The position numbers were made by a program, and so were the translations under genes. A model generated the notes under the pieces. The model ran no database searches. It saw nothing but the letters and a program-made list of their open reading frames with translations, and had not been told where the DNA came from. A stretch of 64,000 nucleotides of DNA, taken from Dasyornis broadbenti (taxonomy: Eukaryota; Chordata; Aves; Passeriformes; Dasyornithidae). The stretch lies in contig VZRN01001772.1 of NCBI GenBank assembly GCA_013397935.1, positions 477,768 to 541,767 on the forward strand, written 5' to 3'. Below are positions 14,386 to 25,709 of the stretch, in pieces; positions within the stretch are counted from its first letter, which is position 1, and every line of letters starts with the position of its first letter.

Positions 14386-17300
14386 CAAAGGCTATTTTGG
14401 AAGTTGCCTAAAAGAGCTACCAGCATGGTTTTATAAGTTATGTTGTCACTAATTTGGATATCTAAAATGGCTCAGAGCCAGTCAAAACCTAGTACTGACA
14501 AAGACTGCTGTCAGTGGAAATTTTGTATGCTCCCATCCTGTGCATTATGCTTGCACAAACTAAGCTGTGCAAGAGCCTCTGCCTAACTATGTAATGAAAA
14601 CATTCTTTGCTTTCCAAAATATTGTCTTTTTAAAATAGTTTTTGGATTTTCTTTTTGGTTTATAATAGTTATAATTATAAATAATGTGGATATACTTTTG
14701 TATAATTATATAATAATAATGATATTTGGTATTTAGGTTTTGTAGAGTAAAGGCACAAAAAGGTCTCAATATTTAGTAACATATTCAGGCCATCTAGGAG
14801 CTTAACAGGACTTTTGTGCTACACACTGCCCAAAGGTAGGAAAGAACTGTGGCCATAATGCTTTAAAAGCACAAACTGATAGCTGTGGATTAAGCTAAGC
14901 AAACAATATGGGAGGAAAAGTGCCTAAAACACACTGCCAGTCATAATCTGGAAAAAAACCAACCAAACAAACAAAAAAACTCCAACAAAACAAAAAACAA
15001 AACAAAACAAAAACCAACCAACCAAAAAAAAAAAAAAAAAGAAGTAGAAGAACTGGTTTCTCTGAATTATGTGAAATTACCCAAAATGAAGCAGTCATTG
15101 AAATGCCTGAGGTTTAACATCCTTGTTTTTAGCCACCTTGTTAAGAACTCTGGCTTTTCAGGGAATACATCATCTGTGATATCCATCCACATAAACTGCA
15201 GTGAAAACAGGAAATCCTGAGCTCAACATTTGCTGGCACTATAGCGATCCCAGGGCTTCCAGTTTTCCAGGGCGAGGAGTTATTTTGAGTGCCTCCATTC
15301 TGAGGCGCTAAACTCAACTATCAGAGGGTAAACACTCAGCTGCTCCCAGAATTTAAAGCTCTTTGGAACATATCCCACAGCGTCAGAAACTGAGGTTTCA
15401 AAATCCATGATCAAATATGAAATAAGTTGGTCTGCAGAGGAATTCTATCATAATTATTTTTGCTATAGTACTGCTTTGGGAGAGAAATTGGATTAAGGAC
15501 CCCACCACAGCAGGCACTGCAGACCCAAACTGCTCATTTTGGGGGCTTGATGCATTCTGGACTTTCCACTTCATCCTATGTAGGAGCTGCCAGCATCATC
15601 CTGCAGCCTGCCCCACCCCAGCAGCTCTGTGTGAGTGTGTGTGGAAGGTGTGCAGACAGACCTCACACCCCGGCCAAGGCTGGTTATGGAGCCAGCCTGC
15701 CCACATGGGAAACTCCTAAAGATTGGACAGGTACTCATTTTAATGTCTTGAAGCAGAAGCATTATTGTTTCCACACAAACATGATCTGGAACATACTCCA
15801 AATACCTTGGATTAAAAGCCCCAGGGAGAAAAGTTGCCCTTACATGTTAAAGAGTTCTATGTTCGGGGCAAAGCCTCTCTGTGTTTCAGGTGTTTCCTTA
15901 TGGATTTGGCATTCAATACTCCCACACATTGGAGGGTTTCCTCTTGCAAAAAAAGGATAAGTGAGCAGGGCATGCTCTTTCTGAAGGAGCTGGAGACCAC
16001 CAAGCACCCTCTGCCTCCTTCATGCGTGTAACAATTTCATTCCTCAGGCCTGGTATGAAGCTGAGGTTGGTGAATCAAACCTCACTGAGGGTGGACTCTG
16101 AAAGGCTGCAGATATAATGTCTCCAGCTCTACAAAAGGCTTCTAGCACCACTCCAAAAGTAGGTTTGAGAGAGGCTGCACACCATAAAAGCATAAGCATG
16201 TGAATTTAGCCACCTTTGGGCAAGTCACAGTGCAGAAGCTGTAACAAAAAGGGAAAAAAATAGACCAGCAGCAAATTAGAGAGGGAGGAAGTGTGATTTT
16301 CTCAGGAGATAAATCCAGAACAAAGGTGGTGAGGTGAGATCCTGAAAATCCTAACGCATGACACCACCACCATTCATCGCTTCAAAACTCTCCTTTTCAG
16401 TTTAGAACAGGAACTGTGCAGAGTCCAAAAAATGTTACCTACTGCCTAACAGAAAAAGATTGAAACTCCTAGTATTAATGAGCAATTAAAGTTCCTGGTT
16501 TCATTTGCCATATGTTAGTTTATGTTCCATGTATGAGATGTTACATGACTTTCTCAGTTTCTTTTATCCTAAAGTTTTTGACAAAACTGACAGCGTGAAA
16601 GTGTGTGGCATCATCTGAAAATGAAATTATTAATTATAATGAATGTATGCAGCAAAAATATGAGTATATGAAAACAGTCGTCTAGGACTCATGGGACATT
16701 TCAATGTTTAGTGGTTGTTAGCTTACAGAAGAAGGAAAACACCTGCAAATTTCTAAATGCTTAGCTCTCTGTGATGGATAGCAAAAAAGTGAACATTTCT
16801 TAAAATGAAGAAAAGATTATTTAGGTTCAGCATTAGGAAGAAAAAGTATAGATAAAAATGGTGAAGTACTGGCATAAATTTCCTGCAGGATTTCTATTAT
16901 ATTCACCAGTAGAGATCCTTAACAACAGTCCGTGTATCTGCCTTTCACGAATGATCAAAGACTATGCTTTGGGACTGGGAAATGACAATTTTGAAGGTCC
17001 CTGTCAACCATACATTTCTGCAGTCCCTCAGAGATGGAAGGCTTACTTACTTGCACTCACAGCTCCTTCTGCTGTGTCTCATATGCTCAGCTGCAGGAGT
17101 CTTGGGGCCCTTTTGGATCAGGAATCTATATATGTTAAGAATTTCCCACTGAGCCATTGCTGAGCAATATGAAACGTTCCTTGGTCCCACCGTACTGTTC
17201 CCATTTAGTTCTCACTACCACACTAGGGAGTAGCAAGGAAGCTTTGCAAAATAAATTCACTTCTCTTCTGTGTCAATGTGCCTATTAAATCACAAGACTT

Positions 17301-20300
17301 AATCTGTCCTAGATGAAACTGGAAGGCTTGCCTGTGACCTACAATGAACCATTCCGGCCCTTGCCTGGTGACCACCTGGCTGGCCATGTGGCCCAAGAGG
17401 AGCCCTGTACATACCCCACTTCAGTTCTGATGCAGCCTTGCTTATCCCAGTAACTGCCTTGTCAAAGCACATGGCTGCCTGCTAGGACTAACATTTGAGA
17501 GATCAGCTTCTAATTTATTTATTGCAATGTCAACACTGAATAACTTAAGCATATTTTCCACAGATGACTGCACATTTTTTTTAACACGCTGTTTCATGTC
17601 TGCGTGCCACAAAGCATTCCAAGATTTTTTTGCAAGCTGTCATATATTTTTTGGCATTACATAATCATTTTATCCATGAGCTGCTAGTGGACTTTTTATC
17701 TGACTCTAGAGCAAGCTCTGTCTATCTGCAAGCTTCCTTCTTCCATTTGCCTCAGCTACGAAACATGAATTTGAATAATCTTGTGAGTGAACCAGCATAT
17801 TGTTGATGTGAGCTATCAATTGTCTTATCATCTCACTGAAAGACAGATTGCTAAGAGGGTCATCTCTCCCTTCACAGAGAACAGCTCAGTGCTAACATCT
17901 CATTGTGTCCCCATATACCTACATCATACCTAGAAAAAAAAGAACTGGATTTTTTTACCATGCAAATAATTTCCTTTTCATGATCACTGCTCACAGGATC
18001 TTGAAACATCTTCCGTTAGGATTCTTAATGAAATATTTCAGAGGTTGCTTTTTTGACAGAGTCCCAGCTTTTTCTCACTTCCACAGCATTATCTGGTTGC
18101 TAGTATCATGTGCCTACATTTAGTCATCTGATCAGTCATATAGATTCAGTATTACTTTCAAAAATTCAGCAGAATTATTTGCACATTATAAATGAGTCAT
18201 TTGTTTGAATCAGGGTCCATGTCTCTAAGAAAGCCTGGAAAATTGGTCTTGACATAATAAAGTGTTTATAAAGCTAAGTATTTTAAAGCAGCTTTCATTT
18301 AACCCGTGCTTTGGCTGAGTTGCAGCAAAAAGATTTGTCTTGTTAAACATTTGGTGACACATGGACTAAACTAAATTAATTTTAAACTAAGAGTGGTTAA
18401 AGTACTGTTTACAGATTAAAACAAAAACTAGACGAAGCTTTGAGATTCAAGTCATAGATGGGCAAATGTTGGCATTTTCATGGACGTGCAGTAGTTTTGA
18501 GAGACAAACCTCAATCAGATGAAGTAATATAAAAGCAAGGTGGTAAAGTACTTGAAGAGATAACCTATTGTAAATAGAAACCCTGGGGCTTTATGCAGGT
18601 CTAGCACAGGTCTCTGGGTATATTTGAATTACTGATGTTTTGTAGAAAAGCAACTCCTATGTTGCCAGCAGTGATCTGAAACTCTTCAAAGCCTAACTTT
18701 TCCTGCAATTATTTACCAGTGATAGATAAAGTGAAAAATTACTAGACTTGGGATATTTACTTTATTCTGCCCGTCCACACCCCTCAGCCCTCTCCCAGTG
18801 CCCCAAAACAAAAAACAAAGCCGCATAACAAACTAACCCAAACACAGTGGCTCTTACTAGAGTCACAGTATACTTTTCTGGGAGCTCCTTAGCACTAAGA
18901 GTACCATCGTTTCTCCTTCAGAGACAAAGTTCTATGGTGACTTGTATGTTCTCACCTCCCATTTCAGTCTTGGCAAGCCCTGGGTCCTCCTAAGAGAGAA
19001 GCAGTAAACCTCCTGCTGCTCAGAGGCCCCTTTCATACAGACTGAGATGACAACTGCTTAGTTCCTGTTCTTTGCTGGTTCAACAGGACCAGGAGTGTTC
19101 TATAGTGATTTAAAAATTTTTGCCATCAAAACCAAAACTCACTGGAATAGATCAGTAGGAAGAGATGGTGCCACTTCGAGAGAAAATTCCCTGATGCTTC
19201 AACAGATGTAGTTCAATCAAAATGCCACCTTTCTATGCTTTTCATCCAGAGGTTCTGGGAAGAGCAGAATTTCCTGAATTTCCCTATAAAAGGAAAGGGA
19301 TTAAGAATCACTTCAAAAGATATTTCTGATAGCAGATGGAAAGCAAAAGGCTTGCAAATCCTCTCTGAGTGTGCTGTGTTTCTTTTCTCCCATCTAGCTT
19401 GAGTAGGATTGTTAAATGATTCTGAGCAGTATCAGAGGAGAAGAGCACGTGTCTGCGGCGTGCAGCTGCTACTAACTCGCTCTGAACGTGTGATCTGGAA
19501 TGAATTATGAATAGCGTGTCGTGTACACCGCTACTTCCTAGAAAACAAACTCTGGAGTTACTGAGACCTGACTTGCAAAAGCTCTGCTGCTTCCACTGCC
19601 ACCAAACACTTTCCTTATTGTCTCTGATCCAAGAGTGCTGCCAAGACTCAGCCAAGGTCTCCCTTCCCAGGTCCCCACTCCAGTCATACATTGGTCTGGA
19701 GAGGGAGCAGATGTAAGCTGGCAGTCAGTTCCAATCCCCAAAGTTTATTATCTCAATTAAATTTTTTAAAATAGATAAAGGATAGTGTAAAAGATGCAGG
19801 CCCACATGCTTGAAGACTAACAATGTGTCAATGGTGGAGGTTGGAAAAGAGCCTCACTTGTCTGATTTGCCGGTACTTCGTCACCAGCCTTCGCTGCCCA
19901 TCTGCACTGAAGTCTGGAAATTCCAGGCACCATAACAATGGACTCTAGCAGGTTACCCAGCATATTTGTTTAGAAACAAGCATAAAAAATATTTCTTATC
20001 TCCAAGACCAGAACTATCTCACACATGCAAGGTAAAGTGCTGTTTTAGAAAATTGTTCCCAGAAGTAAACAGCAAAACCTGTGTATTTAATGCTGTCTGG
20101 TCCAATCCTCAGACCTTTTTCCTGAGTGAGCCTAGCCTCCTAATCCTCATGTATTAGAAGGTTTATCTGGTTTTTTAAGGCCATTGGACTTTTGTTTTCT
20201 TTCCATGCTGAGTGGAAGGACGCTGGCTAATTATTCGTGAGTGGCTACATCTGATTCCATTACCTTGCTCCTTCTAAAGCTATGCAAAGTTGTTATGAAA

Positions 20301-20389
20301 CACTACTGTTCTGAATTAATTGGTACTTCATATTCCCACTGCAGTGGCAAAAATGGCTGTGTTAGACAAGACAGTGGAGAAGCAGGGAG
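14386..20389 (+). other. KCNC1: KCNC1 intron 1, middle part
   Basis: No exon or recognisable protein was found on either strand. The stretch contains an A-rich low-complexity tract (14951-15040) and AT-rich sequence around 14640-14730. The longest open frame, 15547-15960, has no domain, is compositionally ordinary and is treated as chance. Confidence 0.55.
14951..15040. repeat. A-rich (AAAAC/CCAA)n low-complexity tract
   Basis: About 90 bases consist almost entirely of A with interspersed C, in units such as 'aaaac' and 'ccaa', ending in 17 A. It could be a decayed microsatellite or an old poly-A tail. No associated retrocopy is recognisable next to it. Confidence 0.85.
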
Positions 20390-20490
20390 AAGAGAGAGAG
20401 AGCGCGAGAGCGAGAGTGAGAGAGAGAGAGAGAGATAGATAGACAGACAGACAGAAAGACAGACAGACAGACAGATAGTAGAGATAGATA
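20390..20490. repeat. Compound (GA)n-(GATA/GACA)n microsatellite
   Basis: An imperfect GA dinucleotide run with GCGA and GTGA interruptions changes into GATA and GACA tetranucleotides. It lies in intron 1 and is likely length-polymorphic. The arginine/serine/glutamate-rich open frame across it (20241-20438) is an artefact of the repeat. Confidence 0.95.
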
Positions 20491-22748
20491 AATCTAATCA
20501 GAGACAATATAAATTAGATTATGAAATTCTCTACCTAGGGGCATGACACCTTTAAGACTCTTTCAAAAGTAACTTATTAAAATATAGCCAAATAGTATTA
20601 AGAGAAATTATCCAGGAGTGTAATTTCTTCTCTCTCCAGAAAGAAAACATTTTAATGTAACTTATATTTTGATCCAAATCTCCCCCTTTAAGTCTCGTCT
20701 CTGCCTTCTCTTATGGCTTTTGCAGTTTTGGACAATCTGAGATTTTTCTTTGTTGGTATTATAGCCAGGGGAAAAAAAAAGTGATAGCAGCAGCATTCTA
20801 GTGAAATAGAAATCATTCACATGCCAAAGCAAATAAAAGAGTTTTGATCACTTCAAACACTTCAAACACTTCACCTAGGAATTTTCTTTAATTATAGAAA
20901 ATTTTAGATGTTGTTATGTAACTCAACAGCATGTGACATCACTTCTTAAAATCCTCACTCCTTTCCCCCAGCCCATTCAGATCCTAAGAAGAAGAGAAAC
21001 TGCTGTAAAATGTAAGGACAAAGAAGATTACGAACCACTAAATTATACAAGAGCAATCCATTGGTTTGATTAGTTTTCAGACCATTATTAGTGAAATAAA
21101 AAGAGACAGACTTATTTTCAAAGACAATAGAACACGTGTGAGTCCCATAGTCTTCACCAGATTTTATCAGCATTTTCCATCTCTGGATTTGACAAGTTAT
21201 TGTGTTAGGCATGGTGGGTGAGTTCTGTTGGCCTCTGATGGTGGGCCAGAGAGAACTCTTTTTTTTTTGACACCTTTGGCAAGAATTAATGCTGGTCTCC
21301 CTAGAAAAGCCTGCTCTCTGACTTTTGTGCTATTAGATTATGCTTACAGTTTGCTAAGTCTCAGATAAATAACAAAGAAATTACTCAGAAGAAAAAAGGG
21401 GTGACAGCAATATGAACTAATGATCACAAACATAAATCTATGGCAACGATACCTGTGGCATGCTGCTAAATTTCTGTGTTCCAAGAAGCTGCAGGTGATA
21501 AATCTATCAGAGATGGGTGACAGTGAACAAATTGTCAGACCTGACTTTCGGGCATTCCTGCACTGAAATTGGAGAAAAGATAAATTGGAGAAAAATACCA
21601 GGATTCTTCCTGTCAATACCATTACTCAGACATAGTTTTATGAAATCTTGAAAGCAGACTCACGCTTTCAAAGCCACAAAGCGTACAAAAGCATGCCCAT
21701 CCCTGGGAAAGGATGCTGTTCAATACAGATAGGAGGAAGCAGCCACTTCATACTCATTTAGGAGGTTCTTCCTGCTCTGCTAAAGTGGGGACTAAAAGCT
21801 CTCAATTACCCTCTGAAGCCAAGGAGTGAGCACAAAAGGGCTAACAAGGAGAGAAATCATGGGTGTGATGTTCTCTACCGAGAGCTCTGCCAGCCTCTAC
21901 CACTGCAGAGAACTTAAACGCCCGGTCAGAATTGGTTATTTGTTCCCTTTAATACAGCAAAATACCAGTTTCAAGATACTTGCGGTTCAAGATCAGCCTG
22001 AAGGTTGTCCTAAGCAGGAAAAACTCACTCAGGAGATATATTCATATACACCAAGGAGAGGATTGCATTTGAAGTCTAGATAAAGAAAGGGGCCTTCTTC
22101 ACAGACCCCTTAAAATGCAAAATGGTTTTATTCCCCTCTCTCCTTCTTACCTGTGAGTGCTACCTGTCTTAAGCAAGTGTCAGCACTTCTTTCTGCTGCC
22201 TGAATTCTCAGGGCTCTATCACTCTATGCAACAATCTGCCCCAGGCTGGAATAAAGCAGACATGTGAATGCTGCTAGAAACATCTTCCTGACTTCTTGGT
22301 GCAAGATGCCTTTTGTTTCTCATTATACTCATATGCACACAATTAATCTCTGAGTGTTATTGATACTGTACACAAAATTGCTTTGACCATTTAAAAGACT
22401 CTTCAGCTTATATTTCAGGGTGAGACTGCTGATATACTAAAGCCAGTAACATTTAGATAAAGCATATAGAACATGCATACATTTATACAGGATCACAAAG
22501 TACATGACTAACACCACCTATTTTACAATGGAGAAAGGGTGCATGGAGAAACTTCCCTGTTTAACAGGAGAATCTGATAAAAAGATGCCCACAATCCTGC
22601 TTCTCAATTTCCCTAAACTTCATATTGTTTATCTCCCAGATATATTAGGCATTGATTTTAGCGCACAGTGCTGTGAGGACCTGAAGTGTTTAGGGGAAAA
22701 TCCTGTTTTATTTTTTAAATCTATGACAATGGTTCTGATCCCTCTGGC
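20491..22748 (+). other. KCNC1: KCNC1 intron 1, unannotated part
   Basis: I see no exon, RNA gene or mobile element. A short direct repeat of a cacttcaaa-type unit occurs near 20850-20875. The sequence is otherwise unique and AT-rich. Confidence 0.5.
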
Positions 22749-22792
22749 AAAAAAAAAAATAAAAAAATAAAAAAAAAAAATAAAAAAAAAAA
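22749..22792. repeat. Poly-A/AAAAAAT tract
   Basis: The 44 bases are A broken only by three T. It sits about 65 bases before a CR1 3' fragment in plus orientation. CR1 elements do not end in poly-A, so the tract is probably independent of that element. Confidence 0.9.
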
Positions 22793-22857
22793 GCTGAATT
22801 TGAAAAGCAGAAGAGACTGTTTATTTCTGTCTCCTTCCAAGCTTATTTGCTTTTTCT

Positions 22858-23014
22858 GGCCAAACACTGGCACAGGCTGCCCAGAGAAGCTGTGGGATCT
22901 CCAGCCTTGGGATATTCAGACCTGGACTAGGCAAGAGCAGCCTGGTCCAACTTTGAGGTTGTACTAGACAACCTCCAGAGGGCCCTTCCAACCTAAATGG
23001 TTTTGTGATTTTAT
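22858..23014 (+). mobile_element. CR1 LINE 3'-end fragment
   Basis: Plus-orientation CR1 3' terminus. It has 'aaacactggcacaggctgcc', 'cagagaagctgtgg', 'cagcctggtccaac', 'ctagacaacctccagaggg' and 'cccttccaacctaaatgg', ending near 'ttttgtgatttt', where CR1 normally has its terminal octamer repeats. It is strongly 5'-truncated to about 155 bp. A second plus-orientation CR1 piece lies 650 bp downstream. That piece matches a more 5' stretch of the consensus that partly overlaps this one, so they are probably separate insertions. Confidence 0.88.
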
Positions 23015-23666
23015 TCCCTTCCATTTTCTTTGTATTCCATTAAATGGTTCACCTCAAACTGTGGCAAATCCATGCTTTTGCCTTTGTTTGCTAATATAGA
23101 AGGTCAAGTGTAATTCTGCACTAGGTCTAGCCAGGAAAGCAGACAGGAGGAACTTCTTGATTGCAGGAGAGTTTTGCTAGTTTGAAGCATAAATTATTTT
23201 TAATGTGTCTATTCATTTCACAGCAGTCCTTTTCAAATTATTGCACTGCATTCATTCGCAACACACAGAAGAAACTAGTTCTTTTTAACCCCTGTGTTGT
23301 CTATACTGTTGAAAAAAGGACACTATGAATAACAGGACACTAACAGAGTATTTGAATAGTATTTTAATTATCACAATTGCTCATGCTCATGAAGACAGAG
23401 AAATACCTTATATGACATCTCTTGTCAAGATGACACACAAGACAAACAAGAAGATAACAGATGTAAGGAGCGGAATGGCAAGAGGTATTACCATGACTGT
23501 TCTTCTCCAAAATACAGAGACTTACATAAATGCAAATTACTTAATTGATTGAAGGAAGATTGAACAGAGCAACTGTGGTTACGAGACTTGCAAAGTTTGG
23601 CCTGACTGCACCGACTGTACCCCTCAATTATCGTAGAATACAATCAAGATATCTCCTTTAGACTGA

Positions 23667-23988
23667 GGAAAGACTGAGGAAAGCTGAGAAAGCTGGAGTT
23701 GATCAGCTCTTCTCTTCTGGAGAAGAGAAAGCTCCAGGGAGACCTTATTGCTGTCAAAAAAGTCTCCCTATCAATACTTAAAGGGGGCTTATAAGAAAGA
23801 TATGGACTGACTTTTTTGTAGGTCGTCTTGTGATGGGACCCAGGGTAATGGTTTTAAACTAAAAGAGGGAAGGTTCATACTAGATAAAAGGAAAAGATTT
23901 TTTTAGAATGAAGGTGATGAAACAGAGGCACAGATTTCCCAGAGAGGTGGTGGATACCCCATCCCTGGAAACATTCAAGGCCAGATTG
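23667..23988 (+). mobile_element. CR1 LINE fragment, 3'-truncated
   Basis: Plus-orientation CR1 sequence. It shows 'agctggagttgatcagctc', 'ctccagggagaccttattgc', 'tggttttaaactaaaagag', 'cccagagaggtggtggatac' and 'catccctggaaacattcaag'. The match stops at 'ggccagattgta', before the CR1 3' end, so the last roughly 70 bp of the element are missing. The open-frame remnant has several stops. Confidence 0.85.
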
Positions 23989-24743
23989 TAATTGTAATCC
24001 AATATCCTCTAAAATAAAATTCATCTAATTCTGGTACAAGTCTTACACTGTAATGAGAATCTCTTCAAGAAAACTGTGTCTGGTGAAAGCCAATAGATCT
24101 GTGTCCTTCGGGATCAGCTGACAGGCTTACCTGAAACATCTTTCTTACCCTCCCTGTTCCCCATTCCCAAAAGATCTGGAGAAGGGAACTGAGAACAGAG
24201 GCATTTGAGAGTTCAGTTTGATATGTGGCTCTTCTCAACCTGTGCCTGGGGTTTGGCAAAAAAGTCTGATGATGCCAAGGATCCTGCTCCTTGCTGTAGA
24301 GCCCACCTGAGACTGCCACCAGTATTCACTAGTACCTTTCTGAGATTTGAAATACCACAGCTCTCACTAAGGTGGGGGCAGCCACCACATAGCTGACACT
24401 ATGCTGAGAAAAGTCTTGCATGGCAGTTGTCCTGGAAAGTGTGCTCTCTCTTTAAGACAAGGAAGTAACAGATCAAGTTCAGGAAGGTACAATTTTAACA
24501 TGTCCTTAACCTTAAATCCCACAGAAAGTCCTGAGATTTAAGCTTGCTTCAATTTATATACAGATAGCACTAAGGTGAATGTTAGGTTGTCTTTGTGGGT
24601 GAGACTTGTCATCTTTAGCACACAGGAAGAAGGCTTGGCATTATCTTTTCATTTAATATGGCTCTTGTCTCTCCCTGATGTTTCAGAATGGAAGCCCCCA
24701 GATTTAACCTACTGTTTAACATTTCTCTCCTTTCTTTCCACAG
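23989..24743 (+). other. KCNC1: 3' end of KCNC1 intron 1 with exon 2 acceptor
   Basis: Non-coding up to the splice acceptor. The last bases form a good pyrimidine tract ('tctctcctttctttccacag', ending at 24743) directly before the Kv3 S1 codons. No alternative exon is recognised in the 750 bp before it. Confidence 0.7.
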
Positions 24744-25677
24744 TATGTGGCATTTGCGTCCCTGTTCTTCATTCTGGTCTCCATTACCACCTTCTGCCTG
24801 GAGACTCACGAGAGATTTAACCCCATTGTGAACAAGACAGAAACTGAATTCATCGGGAATGACACCCAGGTGCGGCACTACAGGGAAGCAGAGACTGAAG
24901 CCTTTCTCACCTACATCGAAGGTGTCTGTGTGGTCTGGTTTACATTTGAGTTCTTGATGAGAGTCACTTTCTGCCCAAACAAGGTGGAATTTATCAAAAA
25001 CTCTTTGAACATCATTGACTTTGTGGCCATACTGCCTTTCTATCTAGAGGTTGGACTCAGTGGCCTGTCTTCCAAAGCTGCTAAGGATGTCCTGGGCTTC
25101 CTCCGCGTAGTCCGTTTCGTGCGAATCCTGCGAATTTTCAAGCTGACCCGCCACTTCGTCGGGTTGCGGGTCTTGGGACACACCCTCCGTGCCAGCACAA
25201 ACGAATTCTTGCTGCTCATCATATTTTTGGCATTGGGCGTCTTAATTTTTGCCACGATGATCTATTATGCCGAGAGAATAGGTGCTAAACCAAATGACCC
25301 TAGTGCCAGTGAACACACACACTTTAAAAATATCCCCATCGGCTTTTGGTGGGCTGTTGTCACCATGACGACCCTGGGCTACGGAGACATGTATCCTCAG
25401 ACTTGGTCAGGCATGCTGGTGGGGGCCCTCTGCGCTCTCGCTGGTGTGCTGACCATTGCCATGCCTGTCCCTGTCATTGTGAACAATTTCGGAATGTATT
25501 ACTCCTTAGCTATGGCTAAGCAGAAGCTACCAAAGAAAAAAAAGAAGCATATCCCGAGGCCACCCCAGCTGGGATCCCCCAATTATTGTAAATCTGTCGT
25601 AAACTCTCCACACCACAGTACTCAGAGCGACACTTGCCCACTGGCCCAAGAAGAAATTTTAGAAATTAACAGAGCAG
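24744..25677 (+). CDS. KCNC1: KCNC1 exon 2: Kv3.1 channel core, S1 to S6
   Basis: This exon encodes 311 complete residues of the Kv3.1 pore-forming subunit, a fast delayed-rectifier K+ channel of fast-spiking neurons that acts in the plasma membrane as a tetramer. It starts in phase 0 at a Tyr codon after a cag acceptor. S1 is at exon residues 1-19. The S1-S2 loop carries two N-glycosylation sequons (NKT at 30, NDT at 39). S2 is about 54-73 and S3 about 88-103. S4 has its positive charges every third residue (R121, R124, R127, R130, K133, R136). The selectivity filter TLGYGD is encoded at 25371-25388, and the S6 gate motif PVP is at residues 241-243. A Lys-rich stretch follows S6. Kv3.1 is preferred over Kv3.2-3.4 because the downstream ends match Kv3.1a and Kv3.1b. 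The donor is at 25678 (gtagga), leaving one G of a split codon. The T1-domain exon is outside the window. Confidence 0.97.
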
Positions 25678-25709
25678 GTAGGAAACCTCTTAGAGGAATG
25701 TCCATCTGA
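24744..25709 (+). CDS. KCNC1: KCNC1 exon 2 read-through: Kv3.1a C-terminus
   Basis: If the exon 2 donor is left unspliced, the frame continues from EINRA into GRKPLRGMSI and stops at TGA 25707-25709. This short end is the known one of the Kv3.1a isoform (511 residues in mammals), so it is judged a genuine alternative product and not noise. Kv3.1a and Kv3.1b differ in axonal versus somatodendritic targeting and in phosphorylation sites. Here the a-form lacks the exon 3 tail. No AATAAA lies immediately after the stop, so its polyadenylation site is unresolved. Confidence 0.88.
   Translation, partial: YVAFASLFFILVSITTFCLETHERFNPIVNKTETEFIGNDTQVRHYREAETEAFLTYIEGVCVVWFTFEFLMRVTFCPNKVEFIKNSLNIIDFVAILPFYLEVGLSGLSSKAAKDVLGFLRVVRFVRILRIFKLTRHFVGLRVLGHTLRASTNEFLLLIIFLALGVLIFATMIYYAERIGAKPNDPSASEHTHFKNIPIGFWWAVVTMTTLGYGDMYPQTWSGMLVGALCALAGVLTIAMPVPVIVNNFGMYYSLAMAKQKLPKKKKKHIPRPPQLGSPNYCKSVVNSPHHSTQSDTCPLAQEEILEINRAGRKPLRGMSI

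Noticed and set aside
20241..20438. Open frame ending in an RERERESE-type repeat
   Set aside because: Product of the GA microsatellite.
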